Shown here one piece after another: positions 1 through 8,636 of a stretch of 64,000 nucleotides of DNA. The translations under genes and the position numbers were made by a program. The notes under the pieces were generated by a model. The model was not told where the DNA came from and did not search any database. It was given only the letters and a program-made list of their open reading frames with translations. The DNA comes from Paractinoplanes lichenicola (GTDB taxonomy: Bacteria; Actinomycetota; Actinomycetes; Mycobacteriales; Micromonosporaceae), in assembly GCF_016785085.1 (NCBI RefSeq), contig NZ_JAENHO010000005.1, positions 62,001-126,000 of the forward strand. The letters run 5' to 3'. The number at the start of each line of letters is the position of its first letter. Positions within the stretch are counted from its first letter, which is position 1.

Positions 1-772
1 CGTCGGCTGCGGGAGCGGCGGGAACCCAGCTCGCGGGCCTCTTCTCGCGCAGCGCGGACACACCCTCGCGCCCCTCGGCCGACTTGAAGTAACCCGCCGA
101 CCGCGAGGCCAGCTCGGCCAGTTCGGCCCGGATCGGCGTACGGCGGAGCAGTTGTTTGGCGCCGGCGAGGGCGAGCGGGCCGCCCAGCACGAGGCTGGCG
201 CAATAGCGGCGTACGGCGTCGTCGAGGTCTTCGGCTGCCACGGCCGCGCTGACCAGCCCGATCTCGGCCGCGCGGACACCGTCGAAGACGTCGCCGGTCA
301 GATAGAGCTCGGCCGCCGCGCGTGGGGACAGCCGGGGCAGCACGGTGGCGCTGATCACGGCCGGGATCACGCCCAGGCGCACCTCGGAGAAGGCGAACGT
401 GGCCTCGCGCGCGCAGACGGCGATGTCGGCCGCCGCGATCAGGCCGAGACCGCCCGCGCGGGCCGGACCGCCGACGCGCGCGACGACCGGCTTGGGGAAC
501 TCCCACAGCGCGGCCAGCACGTCGGCGATCATCTCGGCCGGGACGCGGCCGTTCTCGCGGGCCTCGGCGGTCTCCTTGAGGTCGGCGCCGGAGCAGAAAA
601 CCTTGCCCGTATGAGTCAGCACGATCGCCCGTACGGACGTGTCGGTGACCGCCGCGGCGAGCGCGTCGAGCAGCTCGCGCATCAGGGGAGTGGACAGGGC
701 GTTGCGGTTCGCGGGGGAGTCCAGGGTCATGGTGGTCACCCCGGCGTCGGTGACGGTACGGACCAGAGCCAT
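1..772 (-). CDS. Enoyl-CoA hydratase/isomerase family protein (3' end off window)
   Basis: The reverse strand is open from an ATG at 772 to the window edge with no stop. About 257 residues are visible. The N-terminus reads as a crotonase fold (MALVRTVTDAGVTTMTLDSP), and the oxyanion-hole segment VFCSGADLKET follows. The visible tail (SAGYFKSAEGREGVSALREKRP) is the usual C-terminus of enoyl-CoA hydratases, so only a few residues should be missing. Members hydrate or isomerise acyl-CoA thioesters, typically in fatty-acid or aromatic-acid degradation; the exact substrate cannot be read. It is divergent from hemW, with 36 bp between the two starts. Confidence 0.88.
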   Translation of the reverse strand, partial: MALVRTVTDAGVTTMTLDSPANRNALSTPLMRELLDALAAAVTDTSVRAIVLTHTGKVFCSGADLKETAEARENGRVPAEMIADVLAALWEFPKPVVARVGGPARAGGLGLIAAADIAVCAREATFAFSEVRLGVIPAVISATVLPRLSPRAAAELYLTGDVFDGVRAAEIGLVSAAVAAEDLDDAVRRYCASLVLGGPLALAGAKQLLRRTPIRAELAELASRSAGYFKSAEGREGVSALREKRPASWVPAAPAAD

Positions 773-808
773 GGCGGAACCCTAACGGGGAGCGTGCACA
801 CTTGATGG

Positions 809-2191
809 ATGGCCGGCGCACTTCCCGATGGCGAACCCGTACCGCAGGACGGGTCGCTACCCGACTCGGCGACGGCGCAGGTCGGAAAAAACGGATTCGC
901 GGTGTACGTGCATGTGCCGTTCTGCGCGAGCCGCTGCGGATACTGCGACTTCAACACGTACACGGCGACCGAGCTGGGTGGCGGCGTTTCGCGCGATACG
1001 TACGCCGATACGGTGCTGCAGGAGCTCAAGCTCGCCCGGGGCGTGATAAATCCGGATAAATCGGGCAAGCATTGGGGCTTCCAGGGCAACGCGGTCCGGG
1101 GCAGCGCGGGCGGTGTGGGCTCAGGCAGTGCGGGCCGGGGCGGCGCGGCTGGTGCGGGCTGGGATGTCGGGGGTGGCGCGGGCCAGGGCGTGGCGGGTCT
1201 GCGCGCGGGCTCAAGTGCCGCGAGCGCTGGTGGTGGGGCTGTCGACACCGTGTTCTTCGGTGGGGGCACGCCGACGCTGTTGAGTGCTGACGATCTCGGG
1301 CGGATTCTCGAGGGGATCGACAAGACGTGGGGGCTGGCGAGCGACGCCGAGGTCACTACGGAGGCCAATCCCGAGTCAGTCAATCCCGAATATCTGCGGC
1401 GGCTGCGTGGGCACGGCTTCAACCGGATCTCGTTGGGCATGCAGTCGGCCGCGCCGGGGGTGTTGCGGATCCTCGATCGGCAGCACACCGCCGGCCGGGC
1501 GCCGCAGGCTGCCGCGGAGGCGAGGGAGGCCGGGTTCGAGCATGTCAACCTCGACCTCATCTACGGCACCCCGGGCGAGACGGCCGACGACTTCGCGACC
1601 TCGCTGCGGGCGGTGATCGACTCGGGCGTGGACCACGTCAGCGCGTACGCCCTGATCGTGGAGGACGGCACGCGGATGGCCGCCCGGATGCGGCGCGGGG
1701 AGATTCCGTACCCGTCCGACGACGTGGCCGCCGATCGCTATCTGGCTGCCGAGGCCGCCCTGAGCGAGGCCGGTTTCCAGTGGTACGAGGTCTCCAACTG
1801 GGCCACGAGCGACGACGCCCGCTGCCGGCACAACCTGCTCTATTGGACCGGCGCCGACTGGTGGGGGCTCGGGCCGGGCGCGCACAGCCACGTCGGCGGG
1901 GTGCGCTGGTGGAACGTCAAGCATCCGGCGGCGTACGCGGGAAGGCTTCTGCAGGGTCTCTCGCCGGGCCAGGGGCGTGAGCTGCTCACGGACGAGGACA
2001 GGCACGTCGAGGACGTGATGCTGCGGGTGCGGCTGCGTGAGGGCATCGGGCTCGACCGGGTCGACGCCGTCGGGGCCAAGCAGGCGCTGGCCAACGGGCT
2101 GCTCGACCCCGCCGCGTACGAGGAAGGGCTTTTGATCCTGACGCTGCGGGGCCGGCTGCTGGCCGATGCCGTGATCAGAGACGTGGTGTGA
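809..2191 (+). CDS. hemW: Radical SAM protein HemW (coproporphyrinogen III oxidase-like, heme chaperone)
   Basis: A 460-residue radical SAM protein. Cysteines C39, C43 and C46 (CASRCGYCDF) form the CxxxCxxC motif that binds the SAM-cleaving 4Fe-4S cluster. The HemW/HemN signature FFGGGTPT follows at about residue 149. HemW proteins are thought to insert heme rather than act as true oxidases. Between beta strand 1 and FFGGGTPT lies a low-complexity Gly/Ala/Ser-rich stretch (about residues 82-144) where relatives have a short loop. ATG 809 is chosen; ATG 805 is in another frame and no strong ribosome-binding site separates them. The position just upstream of hrcA-dnaJ2 is typical of actinobacteria. 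Confidence 0.93.
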   Translation: MAGALPDGEPVPQDGSLPDSATAQVGKNGFAVYVHVPFCASRCGYCDFNTYTATELGGGVSRDTYADTVLQELKLARGVINPDKSGKHWGFQGNAVRGSAGGVGSGSAGRGGAAGAGWDVGGGAGQGVAGLRAGSSAASAGGGAVDTVFFGGGTPTLLSADDLGRILEGIDKTWGLASDAEVTTEANPESVNPEYLRRLRGHGFNRISLGMQSAAPGVLRILDRQHTAGRAPQAAAEAREAGFEHVNLDLIYGTPGETADDFATSLRAVIDSGVDHVSAYALIVEDGTRMAARMRRGEIPYPSDDVAADRYLAAEAALSEAGFQWYEVSNWATSDDARCRHNLLYWTGADWWGLGPGAHSHVGGVRWWNVKHPAAYAGRLLQGLSPGQGRELLTDEDRHVEDVMLRVRLREGIGLDRVDAVGAKQALANGLLDPAAYEEGLLILTLRGRLLADAVIRDVV

Positions 2192-2197
2192 CGCTCT

Positions 2198-2833
2198 TTA
2201 CTTGATCAGGTTGATGGAGAGCGGGTAGTTGTACGGCTCGTTGTTGCTGGCCTTCACGCCCGCGATCACGCCGAAGATGATGGCGATCAGCGCGGCGATC
2301 GGGATGATCACGAAGCCGATGACGGCGCAGGCGGTGGCCCAGCCGATCAGCGTGACGACCGACCACACGATCTGGAAGTTGAGCGCCTTGACCGCCTCGG
2401 CCCGTACGGCGGGCGACTGGTTGCCCTTGGCCAGCATCGCGATCAGCGGCACGATCCAGCCGGACAGCCCGCCGCCGACGAGGGCGCCCAGCGCGCCGCC
2501 GAAGTGAGCGATCATGATCCAGGTCTTGTCGTCCTGGTTCTGCGCGGGGCCGTAGCCGGTGGGCGGCTGCTGATAGCCGTACTGCGGGGGCGGGCCACCA
2601 TAGCCGGGGCCGCCCGAAGTGGGCGGGGGCGCTCCATAAGGACCACCCGATGAGGGCGGCGGCGAACCGTAGGGCGCGCCATAGGGGCCACCCGAGGTCG
2701 GCGGCGGAGAGCCGTACGGAGGCGGCGGAGGCGGTGTCGAACCGGAAGTCGGGTCGTTAGCCGCATATGGGTTGAACGGTGTGGTCGGGTCGTACGGATT
2801 ACCTTCACCGGGCGGGCGAGGTGGTTCAGTCAT
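2198..2833 (-). CDS. DUF4870 (Tic20-like) membrane protein with Pro/Gly-rich N-terminus
   Basis: A 211-residue protein. The first ~105 residues are disordered Pro/Gly/Tyr repeats (PPPTSGGPYGAP type). The remainder has three hydrophobic helices (around WIMIAHFGGALGALVGGGL, IVWSVVTLIGWATACAVIGF and IIPIAALIAIIFGVIAG) and the charged loop AVRAEAVKALNFQ typical of DUF4870. The role is unknown; it is an integral membrane protein. ATG 2833 was chosen because the family N-terminus (MTEPPRPPGEG) begins there; upstream in-frame sequence is not conserved in style. It converges on hemW with a 6 bp gap. Confidence 0.85.
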   Translation of the reverse strand: MTEPPRPPGEGNPYDPTTPFNPYAANDPTSGSTPPPPPPYGSPPPTSGGPYGAPYGSPPPSSGGPYGAPPPTSGGPGYGGPPPQYGYQQPPTGYGPAQNQDDKTWIMIAHFGGALGALVGGGLSGWIVPLIAMLAKGNQSPAVRAEAVKALNFQIVWSVVTLIGWATACAVIGFVIIPIAALIAIIFGVIAGVKASNNEPYNYPLSINLIK

Positions 2834-2942
2834 GGCTGACACCGTAGAGCCGCAGTTCAATGCGGTCGAGAGCGACTCGCTGATCGAGTCGGCGAATAGA
2901 CACTCCACTCGATCATCGCGCTCCCGACGGCGGCGACGTAGA

Positions 2943-2969
2943 CTGGCACTCTGTCGTTACGAGTGCCAG
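2943..2969 (+). promoter_or_regulatory. CIRCE operator of hrcA
   Basis: Perfect 9-9-9 inverted repeat CTGGCACTC - 9 bp - GAGTGCCAG, matching the core of the CIRCE element (TTAGCACTC-N9-GAGTGCTAA). It ends 16 bp before the hrcA GTG and just before a GAGGGAGGGG ribosome-binding site. HrcA is therefore expected to repress its own hrcA-dnaJ2 operon. Confidence 0.95.
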
Positions 2970-2985
2970 AGAGGGAGGGGTCATT

Positions 2986-4008
2986 GTGAGTCTGGATGAC
3001 CGCAAGCTCGAGGTGCTGCGGGCGATCGTCGAGGACTACGTCGAGACGCAGGAGCCCGTCGGGTCGAAATCCCTGGTCGAGCGGCATCAGCTCGGCGTCT
3101 CCCCGGCTACGGTGCGTAATGACATGGCCGTGCTGGAGGAGGAAGGATACATCCGCCAGCCGCACACGAGCGCCGGCCGGGTGCCCACCGACGCCGGCTA
3201 TCGGCTCTTCGTCGACCGGCTCTCCAAGGTCAAGGCGCTCAGCCCGGCCGAGCGCCGGGCCATCGAGCGCTTCCTGATCGGCGCGGTCGACCTCGACGAC
3301 GTGGTGCACCGCACGGTGCGCCTGCTGGCCCAGCTGACCCGCCAGGTCGCCGTCGTGCAATATCCGTCGCTGGCCCGCTCGTCGGTGCGCCACCTCGAGC
3401 TGGTGCCGATCTCGACCACGCGGCTCATGCTCGTGATGATCGCCGACACCGGCCGCGTCGAGCAGCGCCTGGTCGAGCTGCCCTCGCCCGTCCCGCCCGA
3501 CGACGTGACCGACCTGCGCCGGCGGGTCAACGAGAAACTGGCCGGGCAGAAGCTGGCCGACACGCCGCCGCTCGTGCAAGGTTTGGTCGACGATTGCAGC
3601 CCCGACAGCCGCGCCACCATGGCCTGTCTGGCCTCAGTGTTGCTCGAGACGCTCGTCGAGCGCAGTGAGGAACGCCTCGCCTTGGCGGGCACGGCTAATC
3701 TGACACGTGGGGGCGTGCTGGACTTCCAGGGCACGCTGCGCCCCGTCCTCGAGGCCCTCGAGGAAGAGGTCATCCTGCTCAAGCTCATCGGCGACTTGGA
3801 ACCGAGCACCACCCGGGTCCGGATCGGCGACGAGAACCAGATCGACAACCTGCGGTCGGCGTCCGTCGTCAGCACGGGGTATGGGCCCGGTGCGACGATC
3901 GTCGGTGGGCTCGGCGTGCTCGGTCCCACCCGGATGGATTACCCCGGCACCATCGCGACCGTGCGCGCGGTGGCCCGCTACGTGGGCGACCTTCTAGCAC
4001 AGAACTGA
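2986..4008 (+). CDS. hrcA: Heat-inducible transcription repressor HrcA
   Basis: A 340-residue protein with the HrcA architecture: N-terminal winged helix (residues ~1-75; VGSKSLVERHQLGVSPATVRN and EGYIRQPHTSAGRVPTDAGYR are family hallmarks), followed by the GAF-like dimerisation core and the C-terminal GPxRMDYPGTIATVRAVA motif. It represses chaperone genes through CIRCE, and its folding is assisted by GroEL. GTG start with a strong ribosome-binding site at 2970-2980 directly downstream of a CIRCE. dnaJ2 follows after 17 bp, forming an operon. Confidence 0.97.
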   Translation: MSLDDRKLEVLRAIVEDYVETQEPVGSKSLVERHQLGVSPATVRNDMAVLEEEGYIRQPHTSAGRVPTDAGYRLFVDRLSKVKALSPAERRAIERFLIGAVDLDDVVHRTVRLLAQLTRQVAVVQYPSLARSSVRHLELVPISTTRLMLVMIADTGRVEQRLVELPSPVPPDDVTDLRRRVNEKLAGQKLADTPPLVQGLVDDCSPDSRATMACLASVLLETLVERSEERLALAGTANLTRGGVLDFQGTLRPVLEALEEEVILLKLIGDLEPSTTRVRIGDENQIDNLRSASVVSTGYGPGATIVGGLGVLGPTRMDYPGTIATVRAVARYVGDLLAQN

Positions 4009-4025
4009 CGAGGATTGCGGAGCCC

Positions 4026-5168
4026 GTGGCCAAGGACTACTACGGCATTCTCGGTGTGAGCCGGGAAGCCACCGACGACGACATCAAGCGCGCCTACCGC
4101 AAACTGGCTCGGCAGTACCACCCGGACGTCAACCCCGATCCGGAAGCGCACGAGAAGTTCAAAGACATCAACGCGGCGTACGAGGTGCTCTCGGACGACC
4201 AGAAGCGGCAGATCGTCGACCTCGGCGGCGACCCGCTCGCCCCCGGCGGTGGCGGCGGAGCCGGTGGGCCCGGCGGAGCGGGCGGCCCGTTCGTCGGCTT
4301 CCAGGACATCATGGACGCGTTCTTCGGCACGGCTGCCGGCGGCAACGCCCGCGGCCCGCGCCCGCGCACCCGTCCCGGGGCCGACGCGATCCTGCGGCTC
4401 GAGCTCGACCTGGTCGAGACGGCGTTCGGTGTCGAGGCCCCGATCACCGTCGATACCGCGGTGCTGTGCACCCAGTGCTCCGGCGCCGGCACGGCCCCCG
4501 GCACCCACCTGGCCACCTGCGACACCTGCGGCGGCCGGGGCGAGGTGCAGAGCGTGCAGCGCACGTTCCTGGGCCAGGTCGTCTCGTCCCGCCCGTGCGC
4601 GACCTGCCAGGGTCACGGCACGGTCATCCCGCACCCCTGCCCGACCTGCGCCGGCGACGGCCGCGTGCGCACCCGCCGCTCGCTCACCGTCAAGATCCCG
4701 GCCGGTGTCGAGGACGGCATGCGCATCCGCCTGGCCCAGCAGGGCGAGGTCGGCCCCGGCGGCGGCACCCCCGGCGACCTCTACGTCGAGATCCACGAGC
4801 GCCCGCACGACGTCTATTCGCGCAAGGGCGACGACCTGCACTGCCGCGTCACGCTCCCGATGACCGCGGCCGCGCTCGGCACCCGCCTGACGATCAAGAC
4901 GCTCGACAGCGAGGAGGGCATCGAGGTCAAGGCCGGCACCCAGCCCGCGTCCACGCTGCGCATCCGCGGCAAGGGCGTGCCCCACCTGCGGGGCCAGGGC
5001 CGCGGCGACCTCTTCGTGCACCTCGACGTCAAGACGCCGACCAAGCTCACCGGCGATCAGGAACGCATGCTGCGTGACTTCGCCAAGACCCGCGGCGAGG
5101 ACATCGCCGAGCTGAGCAAGCAGGGCGGGTTCTTCAGCCGCATGCGGGACGCCTTCAACGGCCATTAA
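4026..5168 (+). CDS. dnaJ2: Chaperone protein DnaJ (second actinobacterial paralogue)
   Basis: A 380-residue type I J-protein. The J domain occupies residues 1-70 with the HPD motif at 32-34, followed by a Gly-rich linker, the zinc-binding domain with four CxxCxGxG repeats (CTQCSGAG, CDTCGGRG, CATCQGHG, CPTCAGDG), and the C-terminal substrate-binding domains. It stimulates DnaK ATPase and delivers clients. Linkage to hrcA rather than to dnaK-grpE marks it as the dnaJ2 paralogue. GTG start. A dispersed repeat begins directly after its stop codon; the next conserved gene, rsmE, is displaced 18 kb downstream. Confidence 0.96.
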   Translation: MAKDYYGILGVSREATDDDIKRAYRKLARQYHPDVNPDPEAHEKFKDINAAYEVLSDDQKRQIVDLGGDPLAPGGGGGAGGPGGAGGPFVGFQDIMDAFFGTAAGGNARGPRPRTRPGADAILRLELDLVETAFGVEAPITVDTAVLCTQCSGAGTAPGTHLATCDTCGGRGEVQSVQRTFLGQVVSSRPCATCQGHGTVIPHPCPTCAGDGRVRTRRSLTVKIPAGVEDGMRIRLAQQGEVGPGGGTPGDLYVEIHERPHDVYSRKGDDLHCRVTLPMTAAALGTRLTIKTLDSEEGIEVKAGTQPASTLRIRGKGVPHLRGQGRGDLFVHLDVKTPTKLTGDQERMLRDFAKTRGEDIAELSKQGGFFSRMRDAFNGH

Positions 5169-5325
5169 AAAGATCAAGAGCCTGATGTCCCAGCGGGGTG
5201 GTGGGTGACGGACCGTCGCTCCCGCGGGGACCGGGGCGGCTTTCGCTGGCCGCTACGCGTCCAAAACGCGAAACCCGCCCCGGCGACCTGAGTGAGTGGT
5301 TACGCCCCGAAAGGCCAACCCCGCG
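5169..5325 (+). repeat. Dispersed ~150 bp repeat, copy A (follows the dnaJ2 stop)
   Basis: Starts with AAAGATCAAGAGCCTGATG immediately after the dnaJ2 stop codon. It contains the odd palindrome GACGGACCGTC and the segment CTCCCGCGGGGAC. Copy B (16844-16995, +) and copy C (17215-17370, -) are near-identical over this length. No credible reading frame runs through it. The similarity to copy C continues into the start region of the following gene. Confidence 0.85.
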
Positions 5326-6771
5326 GTGACCGAGATCGACGCTGCTTTGCACCGCCTGGGCCGGGCGTTCGTAGCGGGCCTGCGGCAGCCCGGCTATCAG
5401 CTGGCCACCGTGCACTCGCACGGCAGCCAGAGCCAGACCTACACGCTGGCGGGCGAGCCGGCCCTGCTCGGCCGCTGGAACAATCTGGACCTCAACCACG
5501 CCGAGGAGGCGCTGCGCGGGGTGGCCGCCGGTCGTCTGGTTCTCGAGATGATCGGTGATCCGGACGGGACGTACACGATCCACTGGTCGCGGGACGTGCC
5601 GTCGTTGCCGGCCCGGATCGTGCTGGACGAGGAGTTCCGCCTGCCGGGGCATGAGCGGCCGCCGGCCCGGCAACCCGGCGTCGCCGGCACCCGCGGCACC
5701 GACCCGGCCGTGCTGGCCGAGGTCGGGCGGCTGGTCGGGGAGTTCACCGCGCGCCACCATCCGCGGGGGTATGCGCCCGGCCACGCCGAGGAGCAGATCG
5801 TCGCCGCCGAACGGGAGCTGGGGGTGCGGCTGCCGGAGGATCTGCGGGCCCTCTACCGGCTGGTCGGTGACGACCGGGACGAGTCGGGGCTGCTCGACCC
5901 GTTCGTGCTCGCGCCGCTGCACGTGGTCGTCGAGTGGAACCGGCAGAACCATCCCGGCTACCAGGACGGCCCGTTCGACGACGCAGTGATCTTCGATTGC
6001 GTACCGGCCGGGCATGTGCGCCGGGTGTCGTCGAGCAGCGGCTGGGTGACGTTCGCCCGCGACTACGGCATGAACTTCGCGGCCGTCGACCTCGACCCGG
6101 GGCCGCGGGGTCGCGCCGGCCAGGTCGTCACGCACGGGCGCGACGTGTGGGCGCCGGTCGCCTACGTCGCCGCCTCGATCACCGACCTGCTGCGCCGGGC
6201 GATCACGACGCTGGGTGACGAGCGCCCGTCACCGCCCGACCCCGAGATCAGGGTGGACCGGCTCCGGGACCTGCCGCTCACGGCCCAGGGGGTGGTGCTG
6301 CGCACCGATGCCCGGATCCGCCCCGCCGACCTCGCGCCCTTCACCAGCCTCCGCTCGATGGTCGTTCGCGGGAAGGCCAAGCTGACGCTGCCCCCGGGGC
6401 TGCCCCTGGAACACCTGGACGTCCAGGCGGCACGGTGGGATCTCACCGCGTTGCCGCCGACGATTGTCGATCTCGTGCTGAGCGGCAACGCCGAACCCGC
6501 ACCGATCGCCGGCCTGGCCACGCTGCCCGGCCTCGTCCGCCTGGATCTGTCCGGGGCGACCGTGCCGGACATCGGCGTGATCGCCACGTTGCCCGCGCTG
6601 AAGGTGCTGACCCTCAGCGGCCGTCAGTGGACCGAGTTGCTGGCCACCGGGTGGCGACCGGCCGGGCTGGCCGCGGCCGGGCTGGGCGGCTCGGCCGGGG
6701 TGGGTGACGCCGCCCGCTGGTTCCGGGCGCTCGGCCGCGAAGGCCGTGTCCGCACTCTCACCAGCGGTTGA
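5326..6771 (+). CDS. SMI1/KNR4 (SUKH) family protein with C-terminal leucine-rich-like region
   Basis: About 481 residues. A SUKH-type segment lies near residues 145-190 (EEQIVAAERELGVRLPEDLR followed by ALYRLVGDDR), ending near GSSGWVTFARDYGMNFAAVDL. The last ~150 residues contain short repeating Leu/Pro segments (LDLSGATVPDIGVIATLPAL and similar) resembling degenerate leucine-rich repeats. SUKH proteins are often immunity proteins of polymorphic toxin systems, but no toxin gene is adjacent. The frame opens at GTG 5296, inside the dispersed repeat, so the downstream GTG 5326 (VTEIDAALHRLG) is preferred. No clear ribosome-binding site is visible at either. Confidence 0.72.
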   Translation: MTEIDAALHRLGRAFVAGLRQPGYQLATVHSHGSQSQTYTLAGEPALLGRWNNLDLNHAEEALRGVAAGRLVLEMIGDPDGTYTIHWSRDVPSLPARIVLDEEFRLPGHERPPARQPGVAGTRGTDPAVLAEVGRLVGEFTARHHPRGYAPGHAEEQIVAAERELGVRLPEDLRALYRLVGDDRDESGLLDPFVLAPLHVVVEWNRQNHPGYQDGPFDDAVIFDCVPAGHVRRVSSSSGWVTFARDYGMNFAAVDLDPGPRGRAGQVVTHGRDVWAPVAYVAASITDLLRRAITTLGDERPSPPDPEIRVDRLRDLPLTAQGVVLRTDARIRPADLAPFTSLRSMVVRGKAKLTLPPGLPLEHLDVQAARWDLTALPPTIVDLVLSGNAEPAPIAGLATLPGLVRLDLSGATVPDIGVIATLPALKVLTLSGRQWTELLATGWRPAGLAAAGLGGSAGVGDAARWFRALGREGRVRTLTSG

Positions 6772-6851
6772 CCAGCGAATCGGGGACCGCCGTCACACCT
6801 TGCGCGCAGAATCCGTCAGAGGAGTAGAGGCGTTCCCACGAGGGGGACGGC

Positions 6852-7334
6852 ATGTGCGTGAGGACACCTGTCATGGCTTACATCGTGGATTTCACCACCG
6901 TGTCGACCGTCGGGCTGGAGTCGTCGCCGGTTGCGCCCGCGCTGGCGGGGCTGCGGGCGAACGAGGCCCGGTACTTCAAGAACAAGTTCGACCACGTGTT
7001 CACGGTCGAGCCCGCTGCCGAGGCCGCGGCGACCGTCGAGTGGGTGAGCCGGATCCTCGAGGAGGAGCGCGGCCTGGTCATCGCGTCCAAGCCGCTCGAG
7101 GCGACCGCGTTCGAGGTCGACAACACGCGGATGGCGTACGTGTTCTACGAGAGCGGGCTGTCGATCAACGTGATGTACGGGCTGGCGGAGGGTGGGAAGC
7201 GGGCGGTCGGGTTCAAGCTGTCGGACGGCATGGACGTGCCCGAGGAGCTGGGCTCGTTCAAGTTCGCCCGGCAGAAGTCGAAGCTGGCCGGCACTATCCG
7301 CGGGTCCTACTTCGTGATCAAGAAGGAGCACTGA
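6852..7334 (+). CDS. Hypothetical protein
   Basis: A 160-residue protein I do not recognise. It is soluble, of mixed alpha/beta character, with no signal peptide, membrane segment or obvious catalytic motif. ATG 6852 has a good GAGGGGG ribosome-binding site 6 bp upstream; ATG 6873 (MAYIVDFTT) is an alternative with a weaker GAGGA. The base composition is like its neighbours. Its end overlaps the convergent dehydrogenase gene by 17 bp. Confidence 0.7.
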   Translation: MCVRTPVMAYIVDFTTVSTVGLESSPVAPALAGLRANEARYFKNKFDHVFTVEPAAEAAATVEWVSRILEEERGLVIASKPLEATAFEVDNTRMAYVFYESGLSINVMYGLAEGGKRAVGFKLSDGMDVPEELGSFKFARQKSKLAGTIRGSYFVIKKEH

Positions 7335-8277
7335 AGGAGAGCACGGCGCGTCCGGAGCCCTGGCGCGACCACGCCTCGGTCACCTCGCCGAACGGCACCA
7401 CCTCGTGGGCGACGGTGAGCCGCCCGGCCGTGGCGTGCTCGGCCACCACGCCCAGCGAGTCGGCACGCTCGCCGACCGACAGGCCGTTGTTGGTGTAGCC
7501 GAGGATCTTGAGCGAGCCGCTGCGCAGCGTGGCCGAGTCGAGCGGGGCGGTGGCGCCGGCCGAGCTGCCCAGGTTGACCATGCGGCCGCCGGGGCGCAGC
7601 ACGCGCAGCGCGGCCGCGGCGGGCACGCCGAAGACCGGGTCGAGCACGAGGTCGACCAGCCCCGCCACGGCGCGCAGGCGCTCGGCGAGGGAGGTGGCGT
7701 CGTCGTCGGGCCGCAGGGCGACGGCATCGGCGGCGCCCAGCGAGAGGGCCCGGTCGAGGGCGTCGGCGGAGCGGGACACGGCGATCACCCGGGACGCGCC
7801 GCCGAGCAGGGCGAGCTGGATCGCGGCCTGGCCGACGACCCCGCCCGCGCCGAGCACCACGACCACTTCGCCCTCGGCCAGCCCGCCGGTGCGGGTCAGG
7901 GCGGCGTGCGCGGCCACGGCCGACAGGCCCAGCGCGGCGATCAGGGTCAGCGGCGCCGCCGGTGGCAGGGGCACGACATCCACGTACGGAATCGCGACCT
8001 CGGCGGCCATGCTGCCGTCGCCCGGTCGCATGCCGGCCGACGTCGCGAACCACACCGGGGTGCCGTCGTCGCGCCGGCCGACCCCCTGCACGCCGGGAAC
8101 GTACGGGGTCGCGGGTTGTCCGAAGTAGCTGGTGCCCGACGCGCAGAGCAGGTCGAGCGGGGTGATCGGGGCCGCCGCCACGCGGATCGGCACCTCGCCC
8201 GCATGCGGGACGGGCGGCCGCCGCTCCTCGATCGACGGCGGCCGGCCGCACACCCGCAGCACGGCCGCCGGGATCAT
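7318..8277 (-). CDS. Zinc-independent MDR-family alcohol dehydrogenase / quinone oxidoreductase
   Basis: A 319-residue medium-chain dehydrogenase/reductase. It has a GroES-like N-terminal domain and a Rossmann domain with the NADP-binding VLGAGGVVGQAAIQLA motif (about residues 140-155). The catalytic-zinc ligands of true alcohol dehydrogenases are not visible, pointing to a quinone-oxidoreductase or enoyl-reductase type. The start ATG overlaps the ligA stop (ATGA), so it is the last gene of a translationally coupled five-gene operon. A reduction step in the same catabolic route is likely; the substrate is unknown. Confidence 0.85.
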   Translation of the reverse strand: MIPAAVLRVCGRPPSIEERRPPVPHAGEVPIRVAAAPITPLDLLCASGTSYFGQPATPYVPGVQGVGRRDDGTPVWFATSAGMRPGDGSMAAEVAIPYVDVVPLPPAAPLTLIAALGLSAVAAHAALTRTGGLAEGEVVVVLGAGGVVGQAAIQLALLGGASRVIAVSRSADALDRALSLGAADAVALRPDDDATSLAERLRAVAGLVDLVLDPVFGVPAAAALRVLRPGGRMVNLGSSAGATAPLDSATLRSGSLKILGYTNNGLSVGERADSLGVVAEHATAGRLTVAHEVVPFGEVTEAWSRQGSGRAVLSFSAPS

Positions 8278-8636
8278 GTGGCGATGTCCGGGTACGGCAT
8301 GTCGAAGTGCGCGAGGCGGGCCCCGAACGCCTTCTGATATTCCAGCGGCTCGGTGTTGTCGCGCTCGAACATCGCGATGAACAGCGTGAGCGTGAGGAAC
8401 GGGTGGGCGCCGAGCTCGAACAGGCGCACGTGGTCATGGGCGATCAGGGCCGCCCGCTCGTCGTCGGTGAACCGCAGCCAGGTGCTGGACTCGCCGTTGA
8501 TGCAGTTCAGCACCGTGTTTGCCCGCGCGTCCTCCCACCAGGTGACCAGCTCGCGCGGCTCGGAGCGATACCGCTCGACCAGGTCGGGATCCCGGTCCAC
8601 GGTGTAGAGAAACTTGTTGAGCAGATATTTGCTCAC
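8274..8636 (-). CDS. LigA-type alpha subunit of an extradiol ring-cleavage dioxygenase
   Basis: A 120-residue protein with the fold and sequence of the small subunit of protocatechuate 4,5-dioxygenase: MSKYLLNKFLY at the start, the FTDDERAALIAHDHVRLFELGAHP helical core, and the LFIAMFERDN end segment. LigA caps the active site of LigB and does not itself bind iron. The GTG start overlaps the ligB stop (GTGA) and the stop overlaps the MDR start, so stoichiometric co-translation is expected. Confidence 0.88.
   Translation of the reverse strand: MSKYLLNKFLYTVDRDPDLVERYRSEPRELVTWWEDARANTVLNCINGESSTWLRFTDDERAALIAHDHVRLFELGAHPFLTLTLFIAMFERDNTEPLEYQKAFGARLAHFDMPYPDIAT

Noticed and set aside
3978..5177. 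A 399-codon reverse frame opposite dnaJ2
   Set aside because: Pure antisense shadow of dnaJ2, Ala/Gly/Arg/Val-rich with no motif.
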